Source: a virus
Direction: 5' to 3' (one strand)
IMG/VR virus record: IMGVR_UViG_3300030380_001332
Location: 1-25,347 of that record
DNA length: 25,347 nucleotides
Shown here: positions 1 to 6,745 of the stretch, piece after piece
How positions within the stretch are numbered: the first letter of the stretch is position 1
How the letters are laid out: the number at the start of each line of letters is the position of its first letter
Notes under the pieces: generated by a model
Seen by the model: the letters and a program-made list of their open reading frames with translations, nothing else
What the model was told of the DNA's origin: nothing
Databases searched by the model: none
Program-made: the position numbers and the translations under genes

Positions 1-149
1 TATTCTCGTTCATTTAACTTTCTTTTACCGTCTTGCCACCACTTAATTCTTTCTTTGATGGCCTCCTCCTCACAGTAACCACACAAATGTATTAGCCTGT
101 CGTAACTATCATACGAGCAGTTTTCACATTTATTATTCGTGTTCTCCAC
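1..149 (-). CDS. Partial small zinc-ribbon protein (C-terminus beyond window)
   Basis: The reading frame starts with a GTG at 149-147 and runs off the left edge, giving 49 visible residues. AGAGG lies about 7 nt upstream of the GTG, which supports this start; no ATG is available in frame. The visible protein has a CENC pair at residues 8-11, a CGYC pair at 28-31, then a charged Lys/Arg/Glu-rich helix. Two CxxC pairs 16 residues apart are the usual pattern of a small zinc ribbon. It overlaps the end of the upstream membrane-protein gene by 17 nt, as in the rest of this tightly packed leftward operon. Function is unknown; a DNA- or protein-binding zinc ribbon is inference. Confidence 0.6.
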   Translation of the reverse strand, partial: MENTNNKCENCSYDSYDRLIHLCGYCEEEAIKERIKWWQDGKRKLNERE

Positions 150-417
150 CAGTTCCTCTGCCTAAGCCACCAAAATATTGAGGTTTGCGTTTTGCTGTTT
201 CAAACGTACCAAGTGTGATGAAAATTCCTGCAATCAGTAAAGCATGAATACTAGCCGAAACACCAAACACGGTTATGCTTCCTACATACATAGAAAAGAT
301 AATGCACCACATCCACGCAAGAACTTGCATGACCATGTGACGTGTGTTTATGTCAGGAATGTGGCGTAATGGATTCTTTTCAGAATCCATTATCAGTGCC
401 CAAGTTTGTTTTATCAT
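133..417 (-). CDS. Small two-TM membrane protein, function unknown
   Basis: 94 residues from an ATG at 417. Two hydrophobic segments are clear, at about residues 30-51 (Trp/Met-rich) and 55-71. A short N-terminal polar region and a Gly/Arg-rich tail (GGLGRGTGGEHE) lie outside them. The ATG directly abuts the stop of the preceding gene. It is one of several small membrane proteins in this late operon. A holin or lysis-regulator role is possible, but a better holin candidate lies at 3252-3632, so I leave this one unnamed. The orientation of the two segments cannot be decided from sequence alone. Confidence 0.75.
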   Translation of the reverse strand: MIKQTWALIMDSEKNPLRHIPDINTRHMVMQVLAWMWCIIFSMYVGSITVFGVSASIHALLIAGIFITLGTFETAKRKPQYFGGLGRGTGGEHE

Positions 418-888
418 TTATGCAGCTTCTGTTATTGGACCGCCCGATACCCATGCGTTACAAACGCGCATTGACGCGCACTTGAATTTTATAAACTGAC
501 AATAGCCGATATCTCCAGCATCAACAGATGCGTATGGGTCTGCTCCGTCTTCAAAACCAATGCCTTTTGCAATACAGTCTTTTATTCGTGGAGTGACGTT
601 GAACGCAGCACAGTTGCCGCATCTGCTATCTTTTGCAGCCTCAATATCAGTGTTAAATGTATCCGCTATCTTTTGCCAGAACGAATCGTTCTTGCCACTG
701 TCATCTAGGTTTGGATTCAACGGTCCGTAACCATACTCATCAATAGCTTTTTGTCTGTTCTCAAGATTTAAGTCTAAGTCCTGTGTAGCAGCAGGACACT
801 CCCCTTCCATCTTGTCTACAGGTATACCATCCTGAATTTCTTTTCCAAGGTCTAAACCGTCAGGTATTATTTTTATTTCTATTCTCAT
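418..888 (-). CDS. Cysteine-rich hypothetical late protein, probable metal binder
   Basis: 156 residues. The N-terminal half is acidic and hydrophilic. The C-terminal half holds six cysteines: CGNC at 90-93, then C105, C130, C137 and C143, in the contexts GYC, FKC and RVCNAW. Six ordered cysteines with conserved-looking aromatic neighbours suggest a zinc or iron-sulfur site; C31 lies apart. The ATG at 888-886 overlaps the TGA of the upstream 333-aa gene by 4 nt (ATGA), so translation is probably coupled. Its place in the late operon suggests a virion or lysis-linked role. No established function is recognised and no catalytic motif is visible. Confidence 0.75.
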   Translation of the reverse strand: MRIEIKIIPDGLDLGKEIQDGIPVDKMEGECPAATQDLDLNLENRQKAIDEYGYGPLNPNLDDSGKNDSFWQKIADTFNTDIEAAKDSRCGNCAAFNVTPRIKDCIAKGIGFEDGADPYASVDAGDIGYCQFIKFKCASMRVCNAWVSGGPITEAA

Positions 889-1886
889 CTTATTCCTTTT
901 CTCATATCCAACTGATTAAGTAAAACATTTCCTCTTGCGGCGGGTCCTAATTCCATTTTAGCAAAAGGTGGCGCACCCGAAGTGATAGTTGTTACATTAG
1001 GTGTAAATACTTCAGGTTCGGCAAATAATTCAGGATAAGCGTTTGTAATAGACCCCGGCATTGTTAAAAAATCTTGCATAGCAGTAGGCACAGACTCCTG
1101 CTGTGTTCTAGCAACAATATCCGCTCTTGACTCACCTCTTGGCGCGGACACAGAAGCAACCATGTCATCTGCCACAGGGTCTTTCAAAACACTTGTTATA
1201 CCTTGACGCGCTCTGTCTACAAGAGAAGCTGCGGTGTCTTTAGCCTGTCCCACCGCTCTACCTACTGTTTCTGGCTCTGGTTGAAGCAAGCCACCAAAGC
1301 CACCTAAAAACTGTTCTAACAGTCCGCCTTCAGGTTGTTCGTATCCTTCAGGTAGATAACCTTCAGGAGCATATACTGTACGCCCCGCTCTTTCCAGCAT
1401 ACCGCCACCAGGAACTATCATGCTGGTTAGCAAACCACCAACACCTTCTGTAAAAGTCTGTGGTCGGACTCCAGCGGTGCGCGGCCCAGCTATAGTCATC
1501 TCACCTTCTGCGCCGCCAAACAGTTTACCAAACCCACGATCTACTGCCATCTGTGGATTGTTGAAGCGTTGTTCCGCTAGACCACCTAGTTTATTCAATG
1601 TGTTCTGCGGGATTATGTTCTGATAACTTACGTTTTTTGCTCCAAATATTCTTGAAAAGAAACTGTTTGGGTAGGGGTTTGTTACATTACCTGTGGCTTT
1701 GTCACGAATAACACCTTGGATAAACTGCCTACCACTGTCGCTGTCGCTGTCACCGCCGTCATCGCTGCTAGTGGATATATTACTGCTGCCGCTACTACCA
1801 CTAAAGTTAAACCCACCACCTAATGTGGAACCTGAACCACCACTGGCGGCTTGCTCTGCAAGTTCAGCTTCGTAAGGATCAACCAT
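885..1886 (-). CDS. Hypothetical late protein with Gly/Ser/Asp-rich N-terminus
   Basis: 333 residues with no family I can name. Residues about 13-52 are low complexity (Gly, Ser, then alternating Asp/Ser), typical of a disordered linker. The middle is rich in Gly-Leu stretches (GGLLEQFLGGFGGLLQPEPE, about 187-206), which could be short amphipathic or membrane-interacting helices. The C-terminal third is ordinary mixed sequence ending in Lys/Arg. The start ATG overlaps the upstream stop by one base (TAATG). Length, disorder and late-operon position fit an internal virion or tail-associated protein, but that is inference only. Confidence 0.7.
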   Translation of the reverse strand: MVDPYEAELAEQAASGGSGSTLGGGFNFSGSSGSSNISTSSDDGGDSDSDSGRQFIQGVIRDKATGNVTNPYPNSFFSRIFGAKNVSYQNIIPQNTLNKLGGLAEQRFNNPQMAVDRGFGKLFGGAEGEMTIAGPRTAGVRPQTFTEGVGGLLTSMIVPGGGMLERAGRTVYAPEGYLPEGYEQPEGGLLEQFLGGFGGLLQPEPETVGRAVGQAKDTAASLVDRARQGITSVLKDPVADDMVASVSAPRGESRADIVARTQQESVPTAMQDFLTMPGSITNAYPELFAEPEVFTPNVTTITSGAPPFAKMELGPAARGNVLLNQLDMRKGIR

Positions 1887-2365
1887 TATCTCAACTTCGT
1901 TGCTCTAGGGTTACCCATGTAGGCTCGGCCCATGCCACGGACAAAAGCACCGTCAGCGGCTTTGATAACCTTTTTATCATCACCACGACGTTTTAGTTTA
2001 GCTTCCTGTCTTGGAGCGGTCCGCATATACTCTTCTAATTTTTCTTCATTTTCTAACGCTTCTTCGTATGCGTCACGATCAAAGGGCACCATTTCATTCA
2101 AGTCGCCACGTTTAGGACGAGGAATTGGTCCGGTAACTGACTTACCTTTTTTAGCTTTCAACTTCATGTTTGTGTCCTCATTTGCAATGCGGTCGGCTTC
2201 TTTTGCTGCGTCTGTAAAATCGTCTACGCGTTTGTTAGCGCGTTCACGCATCCTATCTAAAACGTCTTTACCAGAATCTTTCTTTTTTCTACTAGCCATA
2301 ACTAACTTCTTTGCTTCGTTGTATGGAATGCCAAGGTCATCGGCAAATTGTTTAATCCGTGTCAT
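1886..2365 (-). CDS. Highly charged small protein with Gly-rich basic C-terminal tag
   Basis: 159 residues, dominated by Lys, Arg, Glu and Asp, with long helical stretches (about 20-65 and 100-130) that could be coiled coil. The last 20 residues are different: glycine-spaced and basic (GAFVRGMGRAYMGNPRATK). Similar glycine/basic tails end three other proteins of this operon (5961-6218, 6218-6745, 6745-10944). The ATG at 2365 is the first in frame. A scaffold, nucleic-acid-binding or virion-assembly role would fit the charge, but nothing proves one. Confidence 0.7.
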   Translation of the reverse strand: MTRIKQFADDLGIPYNEAKKLVMASRKKKDSGKDVLDRMRERANKRVDDFTDAAKEADRIANEDTNMKLKAKKGKSVTGPIPRPKRGDLNEMVPFDRDAYEEALENEEKLEEYMRTAPRQEAKLKRRGDDKKVIKAADGAFVRGMGRAYMGNPRATKLR

Positions 2366-2389
2366 GGTCCTATCCTACACTATTTTTTT

Positions 2390-2608
2390 CTAATCAACTA
2401 GCTTTACAATATACTCTTTGCCATCGATGCCAACAGCCACCTCAACCTGACGTTTCTCACACGAATAACGTGTGTCTTTTCTGTCCTTCCAGCCGTTGCG
2501 TTCTATCTGACGTTTCATCTTCAAACACTCAGACATGTTCATAGGCCCGGTGTGCTCTATAATACCACCGCTTAGATACAGCAACAATGTCATTGTTTTA
2601 GTGATCAC
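2390..2608 (-). CDS. Small possibly exported protein, function unknown
   Basis: 72 residues if it starts at the GTG at 2608, which overlaps the upstream gene by 11 nt. It has 67 residues if it starts at the ATG at 2593. Neither has a strong ribosome binding site, so the start is uncertain. The N-terminus is hydrophobic (MTLLLYLSGG), like a short signal or membrane anchor. It is followed by a polar domain with two cysteines (SECLK and YSCEK) that could form a disulfide in the periplasm. Position just after a membrane/coiled-coil protein and downstream of the holin makes a lysis-related role possible, but the sequence does not show one. Confidence 0.6.
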   Translation of the reverse strand: MITKTMTLLLYLSGGIIEHTGPMNMSECLKMKRQIERNGWKDRKDTRYSCEKRQVEVAVGIDGKEYIVKLVD

Positions 2609-2993
2609 CGTTTCGCAACTTCTCTAAATTCTGTTCAAGGTTACTTATGCGCTTTTCATAAAAGTCTAGCGTGAGCTTCTGCTGCTGGTCATGCGGTGCT
2701 CGGCCCTCGTCTATCTGCTTAGATAGTTCATCAAGTTGCTGGGCAAGGTGTTCTATCAACATAAACTGTTCTGAGTCTGCTGGCAGGCTACCCATTTCAC
2801 CACGGGGCCATTTAATGCGAAATTCTGTGTTATGCTCCAAATCAGATTTCATCATCGTGATGTTGGTCTCGATGGTATTTAATCTTTCGATAATCGAAAA
2901 ATAGGCAAAAGTTGCTAAAGATGCAGCAGCAACCATAGAAATGATATTACGAAGTGGCAGTGCTACTTCCGTATTTTCACTCAGTTTGGGCAT
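2598..2993 (-). CDS. Membrane-anchored coiled-coil protein (spanin-like architecture)
   Basis: 131 residues with one hydrophobic segment at about 15-35 and then a long, mostly helical, charged region (about 36-130) with heptad-like Leu/Ile spacing near the end (YEKRISNLEQNLEKLRNGDH). An N-terminal signal-anchor with a helical extracytoplasmic domain is the layout of inner-membrane spanins and of several virion proteins. It is third in a run of holin, small membrane protein and this gene, which favours a lysis-cassette role. No outer-membrane lipoprotein partner was found next to it, so the spanin reading is only a suggestion. The ATG at 2993 abuts the previous stop. Confidence 0.7.
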   Translation of the reverse strand: MPKLSENTEVALPLRNIISMVAAASLATFAYFSIIERLNTIETNITMMKSDLEHNTEFRIKWPRGEMGSLPADSEQFMLIEHLAQQLDELSKQIDEGRAPHDQQQKLTLDFYEKRISNLEQNLEKLRNGDH

Positions 2994-3185
2994 TTAGCTC
3001 TTCTCGTGGTTGAGCCAAACGGCAAAAGCACCAGCTAAAACGCCCGTTACGACACTAACTAGGGCCGCCTGTTGAGCAGTAGGGTCTGGCAATTCCATGA
3101 ACCACTCCACTACCCGCCAAGCGGATATTGACATCCCAATCATCATCAAGCGGGGTAGTATCTTCCACTTGAGAAATCTTTCCAT
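2994..3185 (-). CDS. Small two-TM membrane protein downstream of holin
   Basis: I choose the ATG at 3185, giving 63 residues. The longer frame would need a TTG at 3245 and adds a very basic, unlikely N-terminus. Two hydrophobic segments lie at about 12-30 (MMIGMSISAWRVVEWFM) and 40-58 (ALVSVVTGVLAGAFAVWL), joined by a short DPTAQQ loop, with a charged start (MERFLKWK). It sits immediately downstream of the holin gene. Small double-spanning proteins in this place can be second holins or antiholins; that is inference from context. No enzyme motif is present. Confidence 0.7.
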   Translation of the reverse strand: MERFLKWKILPRLMMIGMSISAWRVVEWFMELPDPTAQQAALVSVVTGVLAGAFAVWLNHEKS

Positions 3186-3251
3186 TGTTATCTCTGCCAC
3201 GATTCTTTCTCGCCTGTTCTTCTGTTGTACGTTGTGAATGATCAAATACCA

Positions 3252-3632
3252 TTACTTCTTCCTGAACTTGTCCAGTCCTTTTATTCCTAGTGCGGCACTG
3301 CACACAAGGAAAACCAAATATTGATACCAGTCCGGCAGTTCATTCAAGCGATCAAAGCCATTCTTGACTACCTGTTCCATGCCCGGAATGAAAACTAAAA
3401 TCACGGGAATTAGGATAATCACCGTGACTATTTCATCCTTAATGGACGATTTTGTAGACTCAGCCATAATCAACTCCCACTTACTGTCGTGGGTAGCTGC
3501 TGTCTTCATTATCTCCGCTTTCGCTTCCGCCTCAGTTTGCGCAAGAGTTGCTTTCGCTTTTTGCTTGGAAACTTGCCCCTCAACAAACGATCCAGCCAGT
3601 GAAGCAATGGGTCCAATAAGAGCCTGAAACAT
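3252..3632 (-). CDS. Holin, GTA-type 3TM family
   Basis: 126 residues. Layout: a short weakly hydrophobic N-terminus (about 1-18), an Ala/Glu/Lys-rich helix (about 22-45), a KWELIMAEST segment near 51-60, a strong transmembrane stretch at about 68-84 (IVTVIILIPVILVFIPG), then a Pro-Asp-Trp-Tyr turn and a final hydrophobic helix (about 103-119) before a basic tail (KFRKK). The order MAES, Lys-Asp-Glu, membrane segment, PDWYQ, membrane segment is typical of the 3TM holins of gene transfer agents and related phages. Holins form inner-membrane lesions that release the endolysin and time lysis. No endolysin gene was recognised in this window. It directly follows the portal gene. Confidence 0.7.
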   Translation of the reverse strand: MFQALIGPIASLAGSFVEGQVSKQKAKATLAQTEAEAKAEIMKTAATHDSKWELIMAESTKSSIKDEIVTVIILIPVILVFIPGMEQVVKNGFDRLNELPDWYQYLVFLVCSAALGIKGLDKFRKK

Positions 3633-3633
3633 A

Positions 3634-5961
3634 TCATTGAGTCCTCTTCAAATCAGCTTGTGTGTCGATACGATACACGTTAACAAGGTTACGGTCTTCC
3701 GCAATCTGTTCCTGTAAGTTCTGACGCTGCTGCGCTAACTCATACGCCTGCATCAACCGAGCCTGATCGATCTGGAAGTCCATCGCATCGTTCATCGCCT
3801 TGCGCTGAATCTCCTGCGTATCGTTCTGTAACTCCTGCTGACGAATAGCAACAAGCGGATCAGGCTGTTGTGGTGGTGTCAGTAGCGGTGCTAACTGTTC
3901 TGTTGTGTCAGCAATCTGTTGCGCGACTGCTGCTTCTAATGCGTCAGGATTAATCTGAGGCATAGGCTCACCAGCCTGCTGTGCTGCCTGCATGAACATA
4001 TCTTGCACCAAATCACGAGCATGCATAGCTACATGCTGCTGAACGTGAGACTGCAACATCATAAACGCTTGTGGGTTAGAAGCTGTAGCTGGTTGTTGCA
4101 ACATGGCTGCATGAACACGAATATGTGCAATGTGATCCTGTTGCGGAAACGCCTGAACCATCTGACCGGAAAGCACGTTTGCATTTTCCATGCCGGGGTC
4201 CACAGGTTGTGGCGGCTGTGGCGGCGGCAGGATGCTGTCAATGTTCTTAATATCCAGCGCGTCATACATACGACGATAAGCCTCGTACATATTGTGCATC
4301 TGCGGTGCAGCCTGTGCCAACTGAAGCTGTGTCTGTGCCAGCGACAGTCGTTGCGCCATAGAAAAGATCGACGGGTCGGATACTGGGAGAACGTCTACCC
4401 GCCCGTCGAAGTCCTGCGCCATTATTTCGGGCGGGACATTCGGGCCAATCATGTACGGATAAGGTACAGGATTAAGTGCAAATATTTCTGACAGTAATCT
4501 AAATTCGTTTTTCTGTGCGTAATGCAGCCGCTTGTGGATGCTGCTGATTACTTTTGAGCCTTGCTCGATGAGAGCCACTGTTGTGCCGACTGGAGCATTT
4601 GAATTAACGTCAGCGACCTTTGAGTCTGCCACTTGTGCAAATCTTCTGTATGGAAGAGGAATAATGGCGTTACGAATATCGCCACCAGGAGCGTCAAGAT
4701 CGCGGAACTCACCAGGATTAACAGGCTCATCGTCATTGCGAATGCGAACACCACGAGCCTTGAAACCGCCTGGTAGATTTGAGAGAGTTCCAGCATCAAT
4801 AAGCTGGCGTAGTATTGAAGTTGCTGCACGAGACAGCCCTCCTATCATATGAAGTAAGCCAAAACCATAAAAGCCAAAACCAGGCAGAAACTTATAATGA
4901 ACAAAGTACTGACGCTTACGCCGAAGCATGTCCGTCTCACGCCAGTTGCGAACAACCGACAAAATCTGTCCAGACCCTTCGTCCATTGTGACGATGTAAG
5001 GCAGCTTGATACCTGTCGCCTCACCCATCGCATCCATATCCTCAAATCCCTCAAGGTCCAAGTCCACATGGATTTCATGGATTGTAAACATCTCATCAGA
5101 GTAACCCGGACGGAGACCCTGGATATCGTCAGACTTACCCCGTATTGTTGAATCAGTCTCTTCATCTTCAGTAGCTGAGAGTGATACGTCACGATATATA
5201 CCTCCTACTTGTAGCTTTCGGATATCGTTCTCGCTCATGCGAACTACATGTGTGTACCGCTCGGCAGTCTGTAAATCTGTCGCGCTGTACGGCACAATCA
5301 AATCTTCCGCAGGCACAAACTTCGACACTGCCCTCTGTCTCATCGGGTCGAAGTATACCTTTTTGAACGTCGAACCTGTAATTGGCAAATAGAAAAGCAT
5401 CTGGTCTGTGTCCAGATCATACTCTTCCATCACCTCTGTAACCTGATAATTCATGAAGTCCTTGACCCGCTGGGCCTGATCTTCAACTTCTTTGGATTGC
5501 TGCCCTATAATCTGTGTCTTTACAGGACCACCCGGCGGCAGCATTTCCTTGTATGCCTGTGCCTGAAACTGTGTAACCGCCTCCGACAACAGCGGATGTG
5601 TCACACCAGACGCACCCATGAACGGTTCATTCCGCTCTTCATAGTTGATACCCAACAGTGTCAGACCCTTGGCAATAGCTTCTTCCCAGTCTTCACGGGA
5701 AGACTGATCTTCATCAACCTTGCCACCAAGGTCCGAGGACAAAGATCCAAGGATGGAGTCATCTAACACTTCAGCCAAGTTTGCATTGTGGTCGTAGACT
5801 TCAGCCTCGACCTCAACCATTTCCTCGTCTCCAGCAATCATAATGCCTTCAGGAAGGTCATCCATTAGTGGAAGTTGGACCTCGGTCATTTGTTCTTCTG
5901 CGGACATGCCGGGGCCACCTGCACCCATTGCAGCTTCTACTAATCTAGGGGGTAATGCCAT
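3634..5961 (-). CDS. Portal protein (P22-like type)
   Basis: 775 residues, long for a portal and close to the P22 type. Portal dodecamers form the capsid vertex through which DNA is packaged and ejected, and dock the terminase. Features seen: an acidic N-terminus (about 25-90), a helical segment SREDWEEAIAKGLTLLGI near 88-105, the stretch GASGVTHPLLSEAVTQFQ near 117-134, then ITGSTFKKVYFDP at about 195-207 and FVPAEDLIVPYSATDL at 215-230, all typical of this portal group. The C-terminal 200 residues are rich in Gln, Ala and Met and strongly helical, like the long barrel of P22 portals. The start ATG overlaps the upstream stop (TAATG). Holin follows within 2 nt. Confidence 0.85.
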   Translation of the reverse strand: MALPPRLVEAAMGAGGPGMSAEEQMTEVQLPLMDDLPEGIMIAGDEEMVEVEAEVYDHNANLAEVLDDSILGSLSSDLGGKVDEDQSSREDWEEAIAKGLTLLGINYEERNEPFMGASGVTHPLLSEAVTQFQAQAYKEMLPPGGPVKTQIIGQQSKEVEDQAQRVKDFMNYQVTEVMEEYDLDTDQMLFYLPITGSTFKKVYFDPMRQRAVSKFVPAEDLIVPYSATDLQTAERYTHVVRMSENDIRKLQVGGIYRDVSLSATEDEETDSTIRGKSDDIQGLRPGYSDEMFTIHEIHVDLDLEGFEDMDAMGEATGIKLPYIVTMDEGSGQILSVVRNWRETDMLRRKRQYFVHYKFLPGFGFYGFGLLHMIGGLSRAATSILRQLIDAGTLSNLPGGFKARGVRIRNDDEPVNPGEFRDLDAPGGDIRNAIIPLPYRRFAQVADSKVADVNSNAPVGTTVALIEQGSKVISSIHKRLHYAQKNEFRLLSEIFALNPVPYPYMIGPNVPPEIMAQDFDGRVDVLPVSDPSIFSMAQRLSLAQTQLQLAQAAPQMHNMYEAYRRMYDALDIKNIDSILPPPQPPQPVDPGMENANVLSGQMVQAFPQQDHIAHIRVHAAMLQQPATASNPQAFMMLQSHVQQHVAMHARDLVQDMFMQAAQQAGEPMPQINPDALEAAVAQQIADTTEQLAPLLTPPQQPDPLVAIRQQELQNDTQEIQRKAMNDAMDFQIDQARLMQAYELAQQRQNLQEQIAEDRNLVNVYRIDTQADLKRTQ

Positions 5962-6218
5962 TAGAATGTTCCTTTGAATGTGCCACCGCGTTTCTTCATA
6001 ACCGCACCGCCGTTTTTCATTTTCTCAACTTTTTTTCTTCTGCGAAGAGTTTGTTCAAGATCTGGGTCAAGATAAAGCGTAGTATCACCGCTTTTTAAAC
6101 GTCTTGACTGCAAAAACAAAGCATCAGCGTCAGGAGCGTCTCCTAGTTTACCGCCCCTGTCTTTTAACTGAGGACCCTTGTATTTTTTTCGTATAATTTT
6201 TGGGGCTTTTCTAGTCAC
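5961..6218 (-). CDS. Small basic protein with RGGTFKGTF C-terminal tag
   Basis: 85 residues, starting at a GTG (6218) that overlaps the upstream TAG by one base. The body is Lys/Arg-rich (IIRKKYKGPQLKDRGGKLG near the start, RRRKKVEKMK near the end). Its last 20 residues (NGGAVMKKRGGTFKGTF and the three before) nearly match the end of the neighbouring 175-aa protein, and the DNA is also alike: CCTTTGAATGTGCC occurs at both ends. The gene therefore lies between two copies of one junction sequence, which suggests a duplication or insertion event. Basic charge and position next to the portal fit a small virion or DNA-binding protein; no family is recognised. Confidence 0.7.
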   Translation of the reverse strand: MTRKAPKIIRKKYKGPQLKDRGGKLGDAPDADALFLQSRRLKSGDTTLYLDPDLEQTLRRRKKVEKMKNGGAVMKKRGGTFKGTF

Positions 6219-6745
6219 TAAAATGTCCCTTTGAATGTGCCGCCGCGAGATTTCATTACAGCCCCGCCACGTTTTTTAACTAAACGTGGACCCGGACGAA
6301 TATCAATAACACCATCTTCATTTGATGTGCCACCACCAGCACCCTTAATACTTGTAAGTTTTTTTCGGGTTTTTCTTTTTGACTTCTCGCGTTTTTCTTT
6401 TTCTTTTTGTGCTTGTTTCTGTTGATACTCTGCTCTGTTTCTAGCAGCTTTTCTGTTTATGACATCATCACTTACTTCTTTGGTAAGTAGATCTGCTTTG
6501 CCTTTTTTGTCAGCGTTGGCGTAGTCAATCGGTAAACCTTGACTTAAATTAAATTTAACTTTCCCAGATGCCTTGAAGTCTAACCTGGCAGAGTCACTAG
6601 GAGTAACATAGTGTAAGCCTTTGGCATCTACTCCTGTGCTTTTTGTCGTAACGGTTTTTCCGTCAGGAGTTTTTGCGGTCATTGTAATTCTTTTTTCGTT
6701 ATAGACCTTGCGAACACGCTTTCCATCTATTGTATATTCAGACAT
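6218..6745 (-). CDS. Basic hypothetical virion-region protein with RGGTFKGTF tag
   Basis: 175 residues. The N-terminal two thirds is mixed beta-like sequence (IDGKRVRKVYNEKRITMTA at 6-24). It is followed by a very basic helix (about 100-130, Lys/Arg/Gln-rich) and a Gly-rich linker, and it ends in GGAVMKSRGGTFKGTF. This tail is shared with the downstream 85-aa protein. The start ATG at 6745 overlaps the stop of the 1399-aa gene by one base. Function is not recognisable. It is probably a structural or morphogenesis protein, given its place between the giant protein and the portal. Confidence 0.7.
   Translation of the reverse strand: MSEYTIDGKRVRKVYNEKRITMTAKTPDGKTVTTKSTGVDAKGLHYVTPSDSARLDFKASGKVKFNLSQGLPIDYANADKKGKADLLTKEVSDDVINRKAARNRAEYQQKQAQKEKEKREKSKRKTRKKLTSIKGAGGGTSNEDGVIDIRPGPRLVKKRGGAVMKSRGGTFKGTF

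Noticed and set aside
3055-3303. 82-codon minus-strand frame between holin and the 63-aa membrane protein
   Set aside because: Overlaps two better-supported genes in another frame; its product is charged and lacks features, while the chosen frame has two clean membrane segments.
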